Positions 18,403 through 27,140 of a DNA stretch of 64,000 bases are shown piece after piece. The first letter of the stretch is position 1. Every line of letters starts with the position of its first letter. Source of the stretch: Pedobacter foliorum (lineage in GTDB: Bacteria > Bacteroidota > Bacteroidia > Sphingobacteriales > Sphingobacteriaceae); contig NZ_JABSNU010000004.1 in the NCBI RefSeq assembly GCF_013266735.1, positions 186,001 to 250,000 of the forward strand, written 5' to 3'. A program made the position numbers and the translations under genes. The notes beneath the pieces are model-generated. The model saw nothing but the letters and a program-made list of their open reading frames with translations, searched no databases and had not been told where the DNA came from.

Positions 18403-19604
18403 TGGAGAATAAAGTAATCCCCTATGGCCGTCAGAATATTACTGATGAAGATATTAGAGTAGTTGTAGAAACTTTAAAATCTGATTATTTAACTCAAGGG
18501 CCAAAAATTGAAGAATTTGAAGTTGCTTTTGCTAAATACGTTGGTAGTAAATATGCAGTAGCTCTTGCAAATGGAACCGCTGCATTACATTTGTGTGCAT
18601 TGGCTTTGGATGTTAAGGAAGGAAGTAAAGTTATTACTACACCAATAACTTTCGCAGCTTCTGCAAATTGTATTCGTTATTGCGGAGGAGAAGTGGTTTT
18701 CTCTGACATTGACCCTGAAACATATTTGCTTGATATTAACAAAGTAAAGAGTTTGCTTGAAGCGTCACCAAAAGGTACATATCAAGGTATTGTACCAGTT
18801 GATTTTGGTGGTAGAGCAGTCAATCTTGAAGAATTTAAAGCGCTTGCTGATGAATATGGATTGTGGCTTATTGAAGATGCATGTCATGCCCCTGGAGGAT
18901 ATTTTATAGATTCCAAAGGTGAAACTCAAAATTGTGGTAATGGTAAAAATGCTGATTTGGCTATTTTCTCATTTCATCCCGTGAAACATATTGCATCAGG
19001 TGAAGGTGGTATGATCACAACAAATGATGAAGAGTTGTATAGAAAGTTATTGATGCTTAGAACGCATGGAATAACCAAAAGCGCAGATTCCTTTCAGAAT
19101 ACAAAAGATTTTGCTGCCGGGTTAGAAAATCAAACTAGTTATCCAGGGTGGTACATGGAAATGCAGACACTAGGATATAATTATCGTTTAACTGATTTTC
19201 AAGCTGCTCTTGGGCTAAGCCAATTAAATAGAGCAGATGTGGGGATTAAAAGGAGACGTGAAATTGCTTTAAAATATGCAGAAGAATTTAAAGGTAAGCC
19301 TTTTATTAAAGGACAAGCAGACTCTATCGAGGGGCATGCTTACCACTTGTATATTATAGAAGCAGAAAATAGGGTTGGGCTCTATGATTACTTGCGAGAG
19401 CATAAGATTTTCGCTCAAATTCATTATATACCATGTCATTTGATGCCTTATTACAAGGAACTCGGTTGGAAAGAGGGGGATATGCCAAATTCTGAAAACT
19501 ACTATAGATATTGTATTAGTTTGCCTATGTATCCAACCTTAACCGATGAGGAACAGCAATTTGTGATTGCAACAATAAATGCATTTTATGAGTTTCAATC
19601 ATAA
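18402..19604 (+). CDS. pseC: UDP-4-amino-4,6-dideoxy-N-acetyl-beta-L-altrosamine transaminase
   Basis: This 400-residue PLP enzyme belongs to the DegT/DnrJ/EryC1 family. Lys195 in FHPVKHI forms the internal aldimine, ANGTAALHLC (56-65) and IEDACHAPGG (157-166) form the cofactor pocket, and YNYRLTDFQAALGL is the conserved dimer segment. The start IPYGRQNITDEDI and the FHPVKHI motif are those of PseC rather than of other aminotransferases in the family. It transfers an amino group from glutamate to C4 of the PseB product. It lies directly after pseB, and its last 26 bases overlap the aldo/keto reductase gene. Confidence 0.93.
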   Translation: MENKVIPYGRQNITDEDIRVVVETLKSDYLTQGPKIEEFEVAFAKYVGSKYAVALANGTAALHLCALALDVKEGSKVITTPITFAASANCIRYCGGEVVFSDIDPETYLLDINKVKSLLEASPKGTYQGIVPVDFGGRAVNLEEFKALADEYGLWLIEDACHAPGGYFIDSKGETQNCGNGKNADLAIFSFHPVKHIASGEGGMITTNDEELYRKLLMLRTHGITKSADSFQNTKDFAAGLENQTSYPGWYMEMQTLGYNYRLTDFQAALGLSQLNRADVGIKRRREIALKYAEEFKGKPFIKGQADSIEGHAYHLYIIEAENRVGLYDYLREHKIFAQIHYIPCHLMPYYKELGWKEGDMPNSENYYRYCISLPMYPTLTDEEQQFVIATINAFYEFQS

Positions 19605-20430
19605 AATCGGAATAGGAACAGTGCAGTTTGGGATGCCTTATGGAATTTCGAATAGTGTTGGGCAAACTTCTGATAGCGAAGTAGCTAATATTCTAAAATA
19701 CGCATTGAGTAATGACGTTTTAGTTATTGATACTGCTTCTGCTTATGGCAATGCAGAAGAGATTTTAGGTAAGAACAACTTAAGACCTTTTAAAATAATA
19801 TCGAAGTTTATGCCATCGACTGATAGAGCAGGCATAAAAAGTCAGTTAATTCAAAGTTTGACAAAATTAAATGTTGATAAGCTTTATGGTTATCTGGCCC
19901 ATAGGCCAATGGATCTGTTAAAAAACCCAGAGCATTGGGTGGAGTTAAAAGAACTTAGAGAAGCTGGTAAAATAAGTAAAATAGGTTATTCTTTAAATAC
20001 AGTTGAGGAATTAGCTTTGCTACTAGACCAAGCTATGGTTCCAGACATAGTTCAAGTTCCTTACAATTATTTTGACAATAGATTTCGTGAGAAATTAATT
20101 GAATTAAAGTCTAAAGGATGTGAAGTTCATACACGATCTACATTTTTACAGGGACTTTTTTTTATGAATATTGAAAATCTCTCTGAATTTTTTGATCCTG
20201 TTAAACAGATTATTTATGCATTACAGTCGGAATATAAAAATAATTTATCTAGAGTTTTATTGAAGTACGTTTTGTCTTTAGATTTTATTGACTGCATTAT
20301 TATGGGAGTAGAGAATAAGGAGCAACTTTCTCTAAATATCGAGAATGTTAATACAGCTCAATCTATTTCAGACTGTAAAGAGAGAATATCTGATCTTATT
20401 TTAATGCCGGTAAATTGGCCGGGTAAATAA
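19579..20430 (+). CDS. Aldo/keto reductase of the nonulosonate cluster
   Basis: This 283-residue TIM-barrel protein belongs to the aldo/keto reductase family. IGIGTVQFGMPYG opens the barrel, DTASAYGNAEEIL carries the catalytic aspartate and tyrosine, KIISKF the lysine, and YLAHRP the histidine of the tetrad. AKRs of this short type occur beside pse genes in several bacteria, but they have no place in the six-step pseudaminic acid pathway. Here it could reduce a keto or aldehyde group of a modified precursor or acyl substituent; that is inference. Two in-frame ATGs (19579, 19588) are possible starts; both overlap pseC. Confidence 0.85.
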   Translation: MHFMSFNHKIGIGTVQFGMPYGISNSVGQTSDSEVANILKYALSNDVLVIDTASAYGNAEEILGKNNLRPFKIISKFMPSTDRAGIKSQLIQSLTKLNVDKLYGYLAHRPMDLLKNPEHWVELKELREAGKISKIGYSLNTVEELALLLDQAMVPDIVQVPYNYFDNRFREKLIELKSKGCEVHTRSTFLQGLFFMNIENLSEFFDPVKQIIYALQSEYKNNLSRVLLKYVLSLDFIDCIIMGVENKEQLSLNIENVNTAQSISDCKERISDLILMPVNWPGK

Positions 20431-20437
20431 ATAAAAT

Positions 20438-21223
20438 ATGGTACAAACATTTAGCTTACAAAACAAAGTAATTTTAATCACTGGTGGATATGGTCATTTG
20501 GGTAAGGCTATAACTGAAAGTTTAGTATATCATGGTGCAAAGGTTTATGTTTTAGGAAGAAATGAGAGTAAATTTAATGAGGCATTTAAGAATAATGACA
20601 GAATTAATTCTGAGCTATTCTTTAGTGAATGTGACATAAGCGATACTATCAGCATTCAAAGGTCCTTTAAAGGTATTCACAATGATAATAATAGAATTGA
20701 TGTTTTGATCAACAATGCTGTTTATAGTAAGGGGCAGTCTCCCGAGTATATGACAGATGAGGAATGGTTTAATGGCATTGATGGGACATTAGGTAGTGCC
20801 TTTAGGTGTATAAGAGAAATAATTCCTTATTTTAAAACCTTGGGTAAAGGCAAAATTGTAAATGTATCTTCAATGTATGGTGTTGTCGCACCCCAGTTTG
20901 AAATATATGACGATTTTCCAGCCTTTTTAAATCCCCCTCATTACGGTGCAGCTAAGGCGGGGGTGATTCAATTAACAAAGTATTATGCAAGTTACCTTGG
21001 ACACATGGGTATTAATGTTAATGCGGTAACCCCAGGGCCGTTCCCTTCAGATAATGTTCAAAAAAACACAGGCTTTGTTACTGAATTAAAGAAAAAAACT
21101 TCTTTAAATAGGATTGGTGCGCCGGAGGATCTTGCTGGAACTTTTGTTTTTCTAGCTTCTGATGCGTCAAATTTTATTACTGGTCAAAATATTATAGTAG
21201 ATGGTGGCTGGACAGCAAAATAA
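20438..21223 (+). CDS. SDR family oxidoreductase (PtmA-like)
   Basis: This is a 261-residue classical SDR. GGYGHLG provides the cofactor loop, NNA the structural motif, VSSMYG the catalytic serine region and Tyr169-x3-Lys173 (YGAAK) the active pair. VTPGPFP and the C-terminal GQNIIVDGGWTA are those of full-length, active classical SDRs. It resembles PtmA/flagellin-modification oxidoreductases found in legionaminic and pseudaminic acid clusters, whose exact reaction is not settled. The next gene starts inside its last 23 bases. A role in changing the redox state of a nonulosonate precursor or side chain is inferred from context. Confidence 0.85.
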   Translation: MVQTFSLQNKVILITGGYGHLGKAITESLVYHGAKVYVLGRNESKFNEAFKNNDRINSELFFSECDISDTISIQRSFKGIHNDNNRIDVLINNAVYSKGQSPEYMTDEEWFNGIDGTLGSAFRCIREIIPYFKTLGKGKIVNVSSMYGVVAPQFEIYDDFPAFLNPPHYGAAKAGVIQLTKYYASYLGHMGINVNAVTPGPFPSDNVQKNTGFVTELKKKTSLNRIGAPEDLAGTFVFLASDASNFITGQNIIVDGGWTAK

Positions 21224-22049
21224 ATATAAGATTGCATTTATAATCCAAGCAAGAATGAGATCCACTCGTTTGCCGAATAAGGTATTGATGCCTATTCCAT
21301 TAGGATCCAATAGACCAATTCTAAAATGGATAACTGATGAGCTTAATCGAAGTTCATTTAACGGAAAAGTGATAATTGCTACATCAACGAATATAGAGAA
21401 CAATGTCTTGGAATCTTATTGTATAGATAATGACATTAGTTGTTTTAGAGGGGATGAGGATGATGTATTAAGTAGGTTTATTGAAATAACTGAAAGTGAG
21501 AAAATAGATATTATTGTTAGACTTACCGCAGATAATCCAATTTTAGATTCATCTATTTTAGATAGAATAATAACGTATCATATTGACAACAATAATGATT
21601 ACACAAAAACAATTGGATTGCCTACAGGAATGAATCTTGAAGTTGTTTCGTCTTCATCTTTGTTAAGTTTAAAAGAAAAAGAATTATCAAATCAGGATAA
21701 GGAGCATGTAACTTTGTTTATACGGAATAGTGGTCTTTATAAGACTGGAGATTTTATGCCTTCATCGAATGCTGCTCTTCATCGAATGCGTCTAACTATT
21801 GATTATCCATCTGATTATATGGTTGCATCTTCAGTGTTATCTAAAATAGAGTCAAGCAACAAAGAGGAATCTAGGCTCACTATTATTGAGGAAATATATA
21901 AAACTGATGCTTGGATATTTGAAGTTAACCAAACTAATTTTCAAAAGCAACAACCAGCTAATCTTAATGACGAAATCCAAATTGCTTGTAATTTGTTGGA
22001 TGATTATGATTTAAAAAGAGCGTCACAAATTTTAAAAGACCATAAGTAG
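21201..22049 (+). CDS. SpsF/PseF-like cytidylyltransferase
   Basis: The protein has 282 residues and a nucleotidyltransferase domain with IIQARMRSTRLPNKVL (14-29), the CTP-binding loop of SpsF and CMP-sugar synthetases. VRLTADNPILD gives the metal-binding aspartate motif, and LPTGMNLEVVSSSSL and HVTLFIRN follow the SpsF pattern. In this setting it is the best candidate for activating the final nonulosonate as the CMP-sugar (PseF role). SpsF proteins are more distant from biochemically studied PseF, and their function is inferred mainly from context. The ATG at 21201 lies within the SDR gene; the domain starts at about residue 10, so a later start is unlikely. Confidence 0.83.
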   Translation: MVAGQQNKYKIAFIIQARMRSTRLPNKVLMPIPLGSNRPILKWITDELNRSSFNGKVIIATSTNIENNVLESYCIDNDISCFRGDEDDVLSRFIEITESEKIDIIVRLTADNPILDSSILDRIITYHIDNNNDYTKTIGLPTGMNLEVVSSSSLLSLKEKELSNQDKEHVTLFIRNSGLYKTGDFMPSSNAALHRMRLTIDYPSDYMVASSVLSKIESSNKEESRLTIIEEIYKTDAWIFEVNQTNFQKQQPANLNDEIQIACNLLDDYDLKRASQILKDHK

Positions 22050-22052
22050 CTT

Positions 22053-23036
22053 ATGAAAAGGAGGGTCGTATTTAGAGCTGATGGGAATTCAAGTATTGGT
22101 TATGGACATTTCATAAGAACTCTAGGTATTGCAGGTATTATTAATAATGACTTTCATTGTATTTACGCAACTATTTCACCTACCGATTATCAGATTGCTG
22201 AAATAAAAAATGTATGTGATGAGTTATTAATTTTAACTGAAATTGATGATCATTATAATGAATTTTTTAATAGTCTTATTGGAGATGAAATAGTAGTAAT
22301 TGATGATTATAACTTTGATACTTCACAGCAGTTAAGAATTAGAGAAAAAGGATGTAAAGTTATCTATATTGATGATCACAATGATAAATTTTATGTATGT
22401 GATGCCTTGATTAATAACATTCCAGGTTTTTCTAGGGATAGCTTTAGTAAAGCAGAGTATACTAAGCTATATTTGGGTACCGATTATGCTTTATTAAGAA
22501 AAGATTTTTTTGATACCGGATTGAGAAAGGTAAAAAAAAATACAACTGAAATTTTTCTAGCTTTTGGCGGTGCAGATATATACAATATCTCTAAAAAAGT
22601 GTTGGAATATTTATTATTGATTGATCCATCATTTAAAATTAACCTTTTAATTGGGGACGCCTATTCTCATATTAAGGATTTGCATAAGTTTAATAGACTA
22701 AATACATACAAAAATATTAGTGCTCATGATGTGGCACTTTTAATGGCTACTGCAAACGTCTGTATAGTACCCGCAAGTAGCTTGCTAAATGAAGTATCAT
22801 CAATTGGAAGCAAACTAATGATCGGCTATTTTGCGGATAATCAAAAGGGGCCGTATGAATATTTTGTAGATAATAAGTTCGCGATTGGGGTTGGCGATTA
22901 TAGAGATATTAAATTTGATCTATTTAAGGATAGATTCTTAGAAACAGCTGGTGCTGAGTATTTGATTGTTAACCAAAGAATGGTATACAATTACCAACAG
23001 GAGGATAATTTAAAAAATATATTTAATAATGTATAA
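22053..23036 (+). CDS. pseG: UDP-2,4-diacetamido-2,4,6-trideoxy-beta-L-altropyranose hydrolase
   Basis: The 327-residue protein is a GT-B-fold, MurG-like enzyme. The N-terminal motif RADGNSSIGYGHFIRTL carries the catalytic histidine (His19) and is the PseG hallmark. The second domain has FLAFGGADIYNISKKVL, and VPASSLLNEVSSIGSKLM in the donor site corresponds to the PASS...E segment conserved in PseG. It removes UDP from the acetylated AltNAc intermediate, releasing the free hexose that PseI condenses with phosphoenolpyruvate. It overlaps the following acyltransferase gene by 8 bases. Confidence 0.92.
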   Translation: MKRRVVFRADGNSSIGYGHFIRTLGIAGIINNDFHCIYATISPTDYQIAEIKNVCDELLILTEIDDHYNEFFNSLIGDEIVVIDDYNFDTSQQLRIREKGCKVIYIDDHNDKFYVCDALINNIPGFSRDSFSKAEYTKLYLGTDYALLRKDFFDTGLRKVKKNTTEIFLAFGGADIYNISKKVLEYLLLIDPSFKINLLIGDAYSHIKDLHKFNRLNTYKNISAHDVALLMATANVCIVPASSLLNEVSSIGSKLMIGYFADNQKGPYEYFVDNKFAIGVGDYRDIKFDLFKDRFLETAGAEYLIVNQRMVYNYQQEDNLKNIFNNV

Positions 23037-23676
23037 GGACATTCAGAAAATTGGGCTTATTGGGTTTGGAAGTGTTGGTAAGCAACTTTACAATACCCTA
23101 CTTGAAAATGGTTATGCTCGGTCTGGAATTTACATTTTTGCCGATGATGTTGAAATTAATGAGGAAAAGAATTTTTTCAGATTTAATGATTTTAAACTAG
23201 AAAAGTTCAAAGAAATACATTTCATTCCTACCTTGGGTTATTTGAGTAAAAATTTACGACTTACAATTTTAGACTACCTAATTAATAACAAATACAATAT
23301 ATTCACATTTATTCATCCAACGGCATTCGTAAGTAAAAATGCAAAAATTGGAAAAGGAGTGATTATTTATCCGTTATGTAATATAGATCAAGGAGTTACT
23401 ATTGACGATGGCACTATTATATTAAATTCATCTATTGTTGCCCATGATACTTATATTGGAAAATGCTGTTATTTGGCTCCAGGGGTATGTTTAAGTGGCT
23501 TTATTAAAATTGAGGACCTTTGCTTTGTGGGGACGGCTGCAATTTTAGCCAATAATATTACAGTAGGGAAAAATAGTACAATAGCTATGGGTACCTGTTT
23601 AACTAAAGATATTAATGAGGATAGCTTTGTAATAGGGAATCCTTTTAAACATAAAAATAACATTACATTATACTAG
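23029..23676 (+). CDS. NeuD/PglD-like acyltransferase (left-handed beta-helix)
   Basis: This 215-residue protein has a small N-terminal Rossmann-like domain (IGLIGFGSVGKQLYNTL) and a C-terminal left-handed beta-helix of hexapeptides (IGKGVIIYP, IDDGTIIL, IGKCCYLAPGV, VGKNSTIAMG). This is the layout of NeuD and PglD, which acylate sialic acids or UDP-4-amino sugars. No GNAT-type PseH is encoded in the cluster, so this protein probably carries out the N4-acylation of the PseC product; an O-acetyl role, as in NeuD, is the alternative. A catalytic His is expected near HDTYIG. The gene lies between pseG and an SDR, with 54 bases before the SDR. Confidence 0.82.
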   Translation: MYKDIQKIGLIGFGSVGKQLYNTLLENGYARSGIYIFADDVEINEEKNFFRFNDFKLEKFKEIHFIPTLGYLSKNLRLTILDYLINNKYNIFTFIHPTAFVSKNAKIGKGVIIYPLCNIDQGVTIDDGTIILNSSIVAHDTYIGKCCYLAPGVCLSGFIKIEDLCFVGTAAILANNITVGKNSTIAMGTCLTKDINEDSFVIGNPFKHKNNITLY

Positions 23677-23730
23677 TTAAGTAGGTTTTTAAAATCGTTA
23701 CTATGGTTAAAAGACAACGATAAAAATTGA

Positions 23731-24411
23731 ATGAAAAAAATATTTATTATTACAGGTGCCAATCGAGGCCTAGGGAAAGCCTTTGTTGATTTGGTTCTAA
23801 AAGATGATGATGCTATGGTGATCTCCTTATCTCGGTCACTTCATGAAGAGCATTTAGACATTCCGAATGATCGCTTGGTATTTATACCTGTGGATCTATT
23901 GAAGCCTTTTTCTTCTAGTATATTTGATCTGATAAAAGAGAATTTAGATCCGACATCCATTATATATTTTTTGAATAATGCGGGTGTTATTCTTCCTATA
24001 AATAGTATAGGTAGTTTGGATCAAGTGGATATTTCTGCTTCAATAAAAGTAAATGTCGAATATCCAGTTAATTTAATAAATATGGTATTAAAGAATTGTA
24101 CTCTAAATACCCTTATTATAGTAAATGTTACATCAGGAGCCGCAATTAAACCAATTGCCAATTGGTCGTTGTATGGTGCTTCCAAGGCATTTATGAGGAT
24201 GTTTTTTAGTGTTTTAGCTGAGGAAAATATAGGTAACGAAAAATTGAAACTTTTTAATATTGACCCAGGGACTATGGATACTGAAATGCAATCGAGTATT
24301 AGGAAGAATGCTTTTCCAAGAAATGAGTATTTTCAATCATTAAAGGAAACAAATAGGCTCATTAATCCTCAGGATGCTGCTTTAGATATCCTTAGGCAAA
24401 TAGATTTTTAA
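23731..24411 (+). CDS. Short-chain dehydrogenase/reductase (sepiapterin-reductase-like)
   Basis: This 226-residue classical SDR begins IFIITGANRGLGKAFVDLVL, with the standard TGxxxGxG cofactor loop. LNNAG marks the central strand, NVTSGAAIKP the catalytic serine, and Tyr-x3-Lys (SLYGASKAFMRMF) the active site. The overall pattern resembles benzil/sepiapterin reductases. It is the second SDR of the nonulosonate block and is not part of the canonical pathway. Its stop lies two bases before the metallophosphoesterase start, so it belongs to the same transcript. The substrate is unknown; a keto group on the sugar side chain or on an acyl donor is possible. Confidence 0.83.
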   Translation: MKKIFIITGANRGLGKAFVDLVLKDDDAMVISLSRSLHEEHLDIPNDRLVFIPVDLLKPFSSSIFDLIKENLDPTSIIYFLNNAGVILPINSIGSLDQVDISASIKVNVEYPVNLINMVLKNCTLNTLIIVNVTSGAAIKPIANWSLYGASKAFMRMFFSVLAEENIGNEKLKLFNIDPGTMDTEMQSSIRKNAFPRNEYFQSLKETNRLINPQDAALDILRQIDF

Positions 24412-24413
24412 TT

Positions 24414-25109
24414 ATGAAAATTGCAGCGATTTCAGATATTCATGGTAATCATTACGCACTGGAAAAAGTTCTAGAAGTAGCTAAGAAAGAAGGGTGCGAT
24501 AAGATTCTGGCTTTAGGTGATTTTGTAGGATATTATTATCACCCGGAAATTGTCCTGGATCTGCTTTCTAAATGGTCTGTCGAAGCTATAAAGGGCAATC
24601 ATGAAATATTGCTTCATGATTTATATGAAGAGCGAATTAATTCAACTTTAATTAAAGAGAAATATGGAAGTGGTCATGAGCAAGCCCTTAAAAATCTTGA
24701 CTCAAGCTCTTTGAATTGGTTGTTTTCTTTACCTATGCAAACCTCCATTGAGCTTGACAATGTTTCTTTTCAATTAAATCATGGTACACCATGGAGTATT
24801 GATGAATATTTATACCCTGATTCAGACAAGGAAAAACTAGAGAGATGTAATTCAATCTCTCACGATTTTGTATTAGTGGGTCATTCTCACTATTCATTCT
24901 CTCGTCGATGCAAGGATAGCACCCTGGTAAACTGTGGTTCTGTAGGTCAATCGAGGCAAAATGGAGGGCTTGCAAGCTGGGTTTTATTTAATACAGATAA
25001 TAAAACTTATCAATCGAGGGCAACACCTTATGATACCTCTGAATTACTTAAAGAAGTACAACTGTTAGATTCAGAATTTAAATATTCTTCTAAAATTTTA
25101 TCAAGATGA
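24414..25109 (+). CDS. Metallophosphoesterase (YfcE/MJ0936-like)
   Basis: The 231-residue protein carries the complete calcineurin-like metal site: DIH (Asp8, His10), GDFVGY (Asp36), GNHE (Asn62, His63) and GHSH (His157, His159). The length and lack of extra domains match small YfcE/MJ0936 phosphodiesterases. No signal peptide is present, so it acts in the cytoplasm. NeuB-type synthases release phosphate themselves, so the standard pathway needs no phosphatase. It may hydrolyse a phosphorylated or nucleotide-linked intermediate of a side branch. It overlaps the ATP-grasp gene by four bases (ATGA), a strong hint that the two act together. Confidence 0.85.
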   Translation: MKIAAISDIHGNHYALEKVLEVAKKEGCDKILALGDFVGYYYHPEIVLDLLSKWSVEAIKGNHEILLHDLYEERINSTLIKEKYGSGHEQALKNLDSSSLNWLFSLPMQTSIELDNVSFQLNHGTPWSIDEYLYPDSDKEKLERCNSISHDFVLVGHSHYSFSRRCKDSTLVNCGSVGQSRQNGGLASWVLFNTDNKTYQSRATPYDTSELLKEVQLLDSEFKYSSKILSR

Positions 25110-26053
25110 AAAATAAAATGAATATACTAATAACGGGATGTGGGGGGGATATTGGCCAGAGTATTGGGAAAATATTAAACGAGTCTGCCTACGTAAATAA
25201 ATTATACGGATGTGACATATCTGAAAAGAATGCCGCTAAATTTATTTTTGCAAACTTTTTTTTAGGCTTGCCATATACAGATGATAACTACCTTTCTAAT
25301 TTAGAAAAGATAGTAGCTGAAAAAGATATAGACATTATCATTCCAATTTCAGAACCGGAATTACGTTTCTTCTCGAAAAGAAACATTCTGGATAATGTAG
25401 GTAAGGCTAAACTTCTTACAGCATCATCCAAGGCACTTGAAACTGGATTTGATAAATTAAAAACAGCAGATTTCTTGAAAAACGCTGGCTTGCCATTTCC
25501 CGTCACTTATGATATTGCACTAATTGAAGCACCTGAAAGATATCCAGTAATTCTAAAATCAAAGACTGGTTCTGGCAGTTCTAAAGTAAATATTGTTGAT
25601 GATTATAATTCATTTTTATTTATTAAGAATGCTAACCCAGATTATATAGTGCAAGAATATCTTGATGGGAATAAAGGTGAATTCACATGTGGTGTATTCA
25701 GGAGTGCCACTGGAGTCATTAGAACGATCATTTTAAAACGAGAATTAATGGGCGGATTTAGTGGATATGGTGAAGTGATTGAGGATAAAGACATTGAACG
25801 TATTCTTGTAGAGATCGCAAATCAACTCGACCTCATAGGTAGCATTAATGTGCAACTTAGAGTTATAGAAAAAGGTCCTGTTGTGTTTGAAATTAATCCA
25901 AGATTTTCTAGTACAGTTCGATTTAGAGATATGCTTGGTTTTGAGGATGTTAAGTGGTCTATAGAAGATAAATGTAATTTGCCGTTATCAGAGTATAATG
26001 TAAATTCTGTTGGCAAGAAGTTTTTTAAAGGGTTTAACGAATATATATCTTAA
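25106..26053 (+). CDS. ATP-grasp ligase
   Basis: This 315-residue ATP-grasp protein has a pre-ATP-grasp Rossmann domain starting ILITGCGGDIGQSI. The ATP-binding hairpin is KSKTGSGSSK (151-160), Glu184 in VQEYLDG follows, and FEINPRFSS (261-269) supplies the magnesium ligands. The family joins a carboxylate, through an acyl phosphate, to an amine or similar acceptor; it resembles the PylC/carbamoyl-phosphate-synthase-like branch. In a cluster that makes a diamino sugar, an attractive role is attaching an amino acid or other acid to an amino group, but this is inference. In-frame ATGs at 25106 and 25118 are possible starts; the first gives ATGA overlap with the metallophosphoesterase. Confidence 0.85.
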   Translation: MKNKMNILITGCGGDIGQSIGKILNESAYVNKLYGCDISEKNAAKFIFANFFLGLPYTDDNYLSNLEKIVAEKDIDIIIPISEPELRFFSKRNILDNVGKAKLLTASSKALETGFDKLKTADFLKNAGLPFPVTYDIALIEAPERYPVILKSKTGSGSSKVNIVDDYNSFLFIKNANPDYIVQEYLDGNKGEFTCGVFRSATGVIRTIILKRELMGGFSGYGEVIEDKDIERILVEIANQLDLIGSINVQLRVIEKGPVVFEINPRFSSTVRFRDMLGFEDVKWSIEDKCNLPLSEYNVNSVGKKFFKGFNEYIS

Positions 26054-26063
26054 GGGTTAGATT

Positions 26064-27116
26064 ATGAGAGAGTTTTATTTAGGAGAAAGGAAGATCGGTG
26101 GTGAAGCTCCATGTTTTATAATAGCGGAGCTCTCAGCCAATCACGGAGGGGATATTTCCATAGCGAAAGAAACAATAAGGGCTGCAAAAAAGGCCGGAGC
26201 TGATGCGATCAAATTGCAGACTTTTACTGCGGATACAATGACTTTAAATTCGAAGCGTAAAGAGTTTTTGATTAATCATGGGACTATTTGGGATGGGAGA
26301 TATCTTTATGATTTATATAATGAAACTTGTCTTCCATGGGAGTGGCATGAAGAGTTATTTAAAACAGCGAAAGAAGAGGAGTTAATTTGTTTTTCCTCTC
26401 CTTTTGATTTGACCGCGGTAGATTTTTTAGAGAATTTAAATGTGCCAGCATATAAAATAGCCTCTCCAGAGATTGTTGATATCCCCCTTATAGAAAAGTG
26501 TGCGAAAACTGGTAAACCTATTATCATAAGCACTGGAATAGCAACTCTATCCGATATAGATTTAGCGATTCAGACCTGTAGGAAAGTTGGTAATAATCAA
26601 ATTATCCTATTAAAGTGTACCACTGAGTATCCTGCACCTATTAAAGAGGCAAATTTAAAAACAATAGAAAATTTGATTGCAACTTTTGATGTTATAGGAG
26701 GGTTATCAGATCATACGCTTGGAATTGTAGTTCCTACAGTATCCGTGGCAATGGGTTCAAAAGTTATTGAGAAACATTTTATTTTGGACAAAAAAATAGG
26801 TGGAGCTGACGCTTCTTTTTCACTTGATCCGGAAGAATTTTCAAAAATGGTGGCATCTGTTAGGGATGCAGAAAGTGCAATCGGGGTAGTAAAATATAAA
26901 ACTGAAAATAAGAAAACTGGACTTTCCCAGCTAGCATCACGTTCCCTTTTTATTGTTAAGGACCTTAAAAAGGGAGACCAATTAACGGAGAATAATATAA
27001 GGGCAATTAGGCCTGGCCACGGCATGCATCCTAAGTTCTATAATGAGGTTTTAGGGAAGAGAGTTAACCAAGATATCCAAATGGGGACACCGTTATCTTT
27101 TGATTTGATTGATTAA
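26064..27116 (+). CDS. pseI: Pseudaminic acid synthase (NeuB family)
   Basis: The 350-residue protein has an N-terminal NeuB TIM barrel and a C-terminal SAF (antifreeze-like) domain (about 289-348, RSLFIVKDLKKGDQL to VNQDIQMGTPL). AELSANHGGD (21-30) and KLQTFTADTMTL (50-61) are the family substrate- and metal-binding motifs, and SDHTLG and KVIEKHF follow in order. The sequence is closer to PseI than to NeuB or LegI in these motifs. It condenses phosphoenolpyruvate with the PseG product to give the nine-carbon acid. Given the extra enzymes around it, the actual product may be a modified pseudaminic acid. Confidence 0.92.
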   Translation: MREFYLGERKIGGEAPCFIIAELSANHGGDISIAKETIRAAKKAGADAIKLQTFTADTMTLNSKRKEFLINHGTIWDGRYLYDLYNETCLPWEWHEELFKTAKEEELICFSSPFDLTAVDFLENLNVPAYKIASPEIVDIPLIEKCAKTGKPIIISTGIATLSDIDLAIQTCRKVGNNQIILLKCTTEYPAPIKEANLKTIENLIATFDVIGGLSDHTLGIVVPTVSVAMGSKVIEKHFILDKKIGGADASFSLDPEEFSKMVASVRDAESAIGVVKYKTENKKTGLSQLASRSLFIVKDLKKGDQLTENNIRAIRPGHGMHPKFYNEVLGKRVNQDIQMGTPLSFDLID

Positions 27117-27140
27117 AAACAAAGATTCATCAGCCATAAT

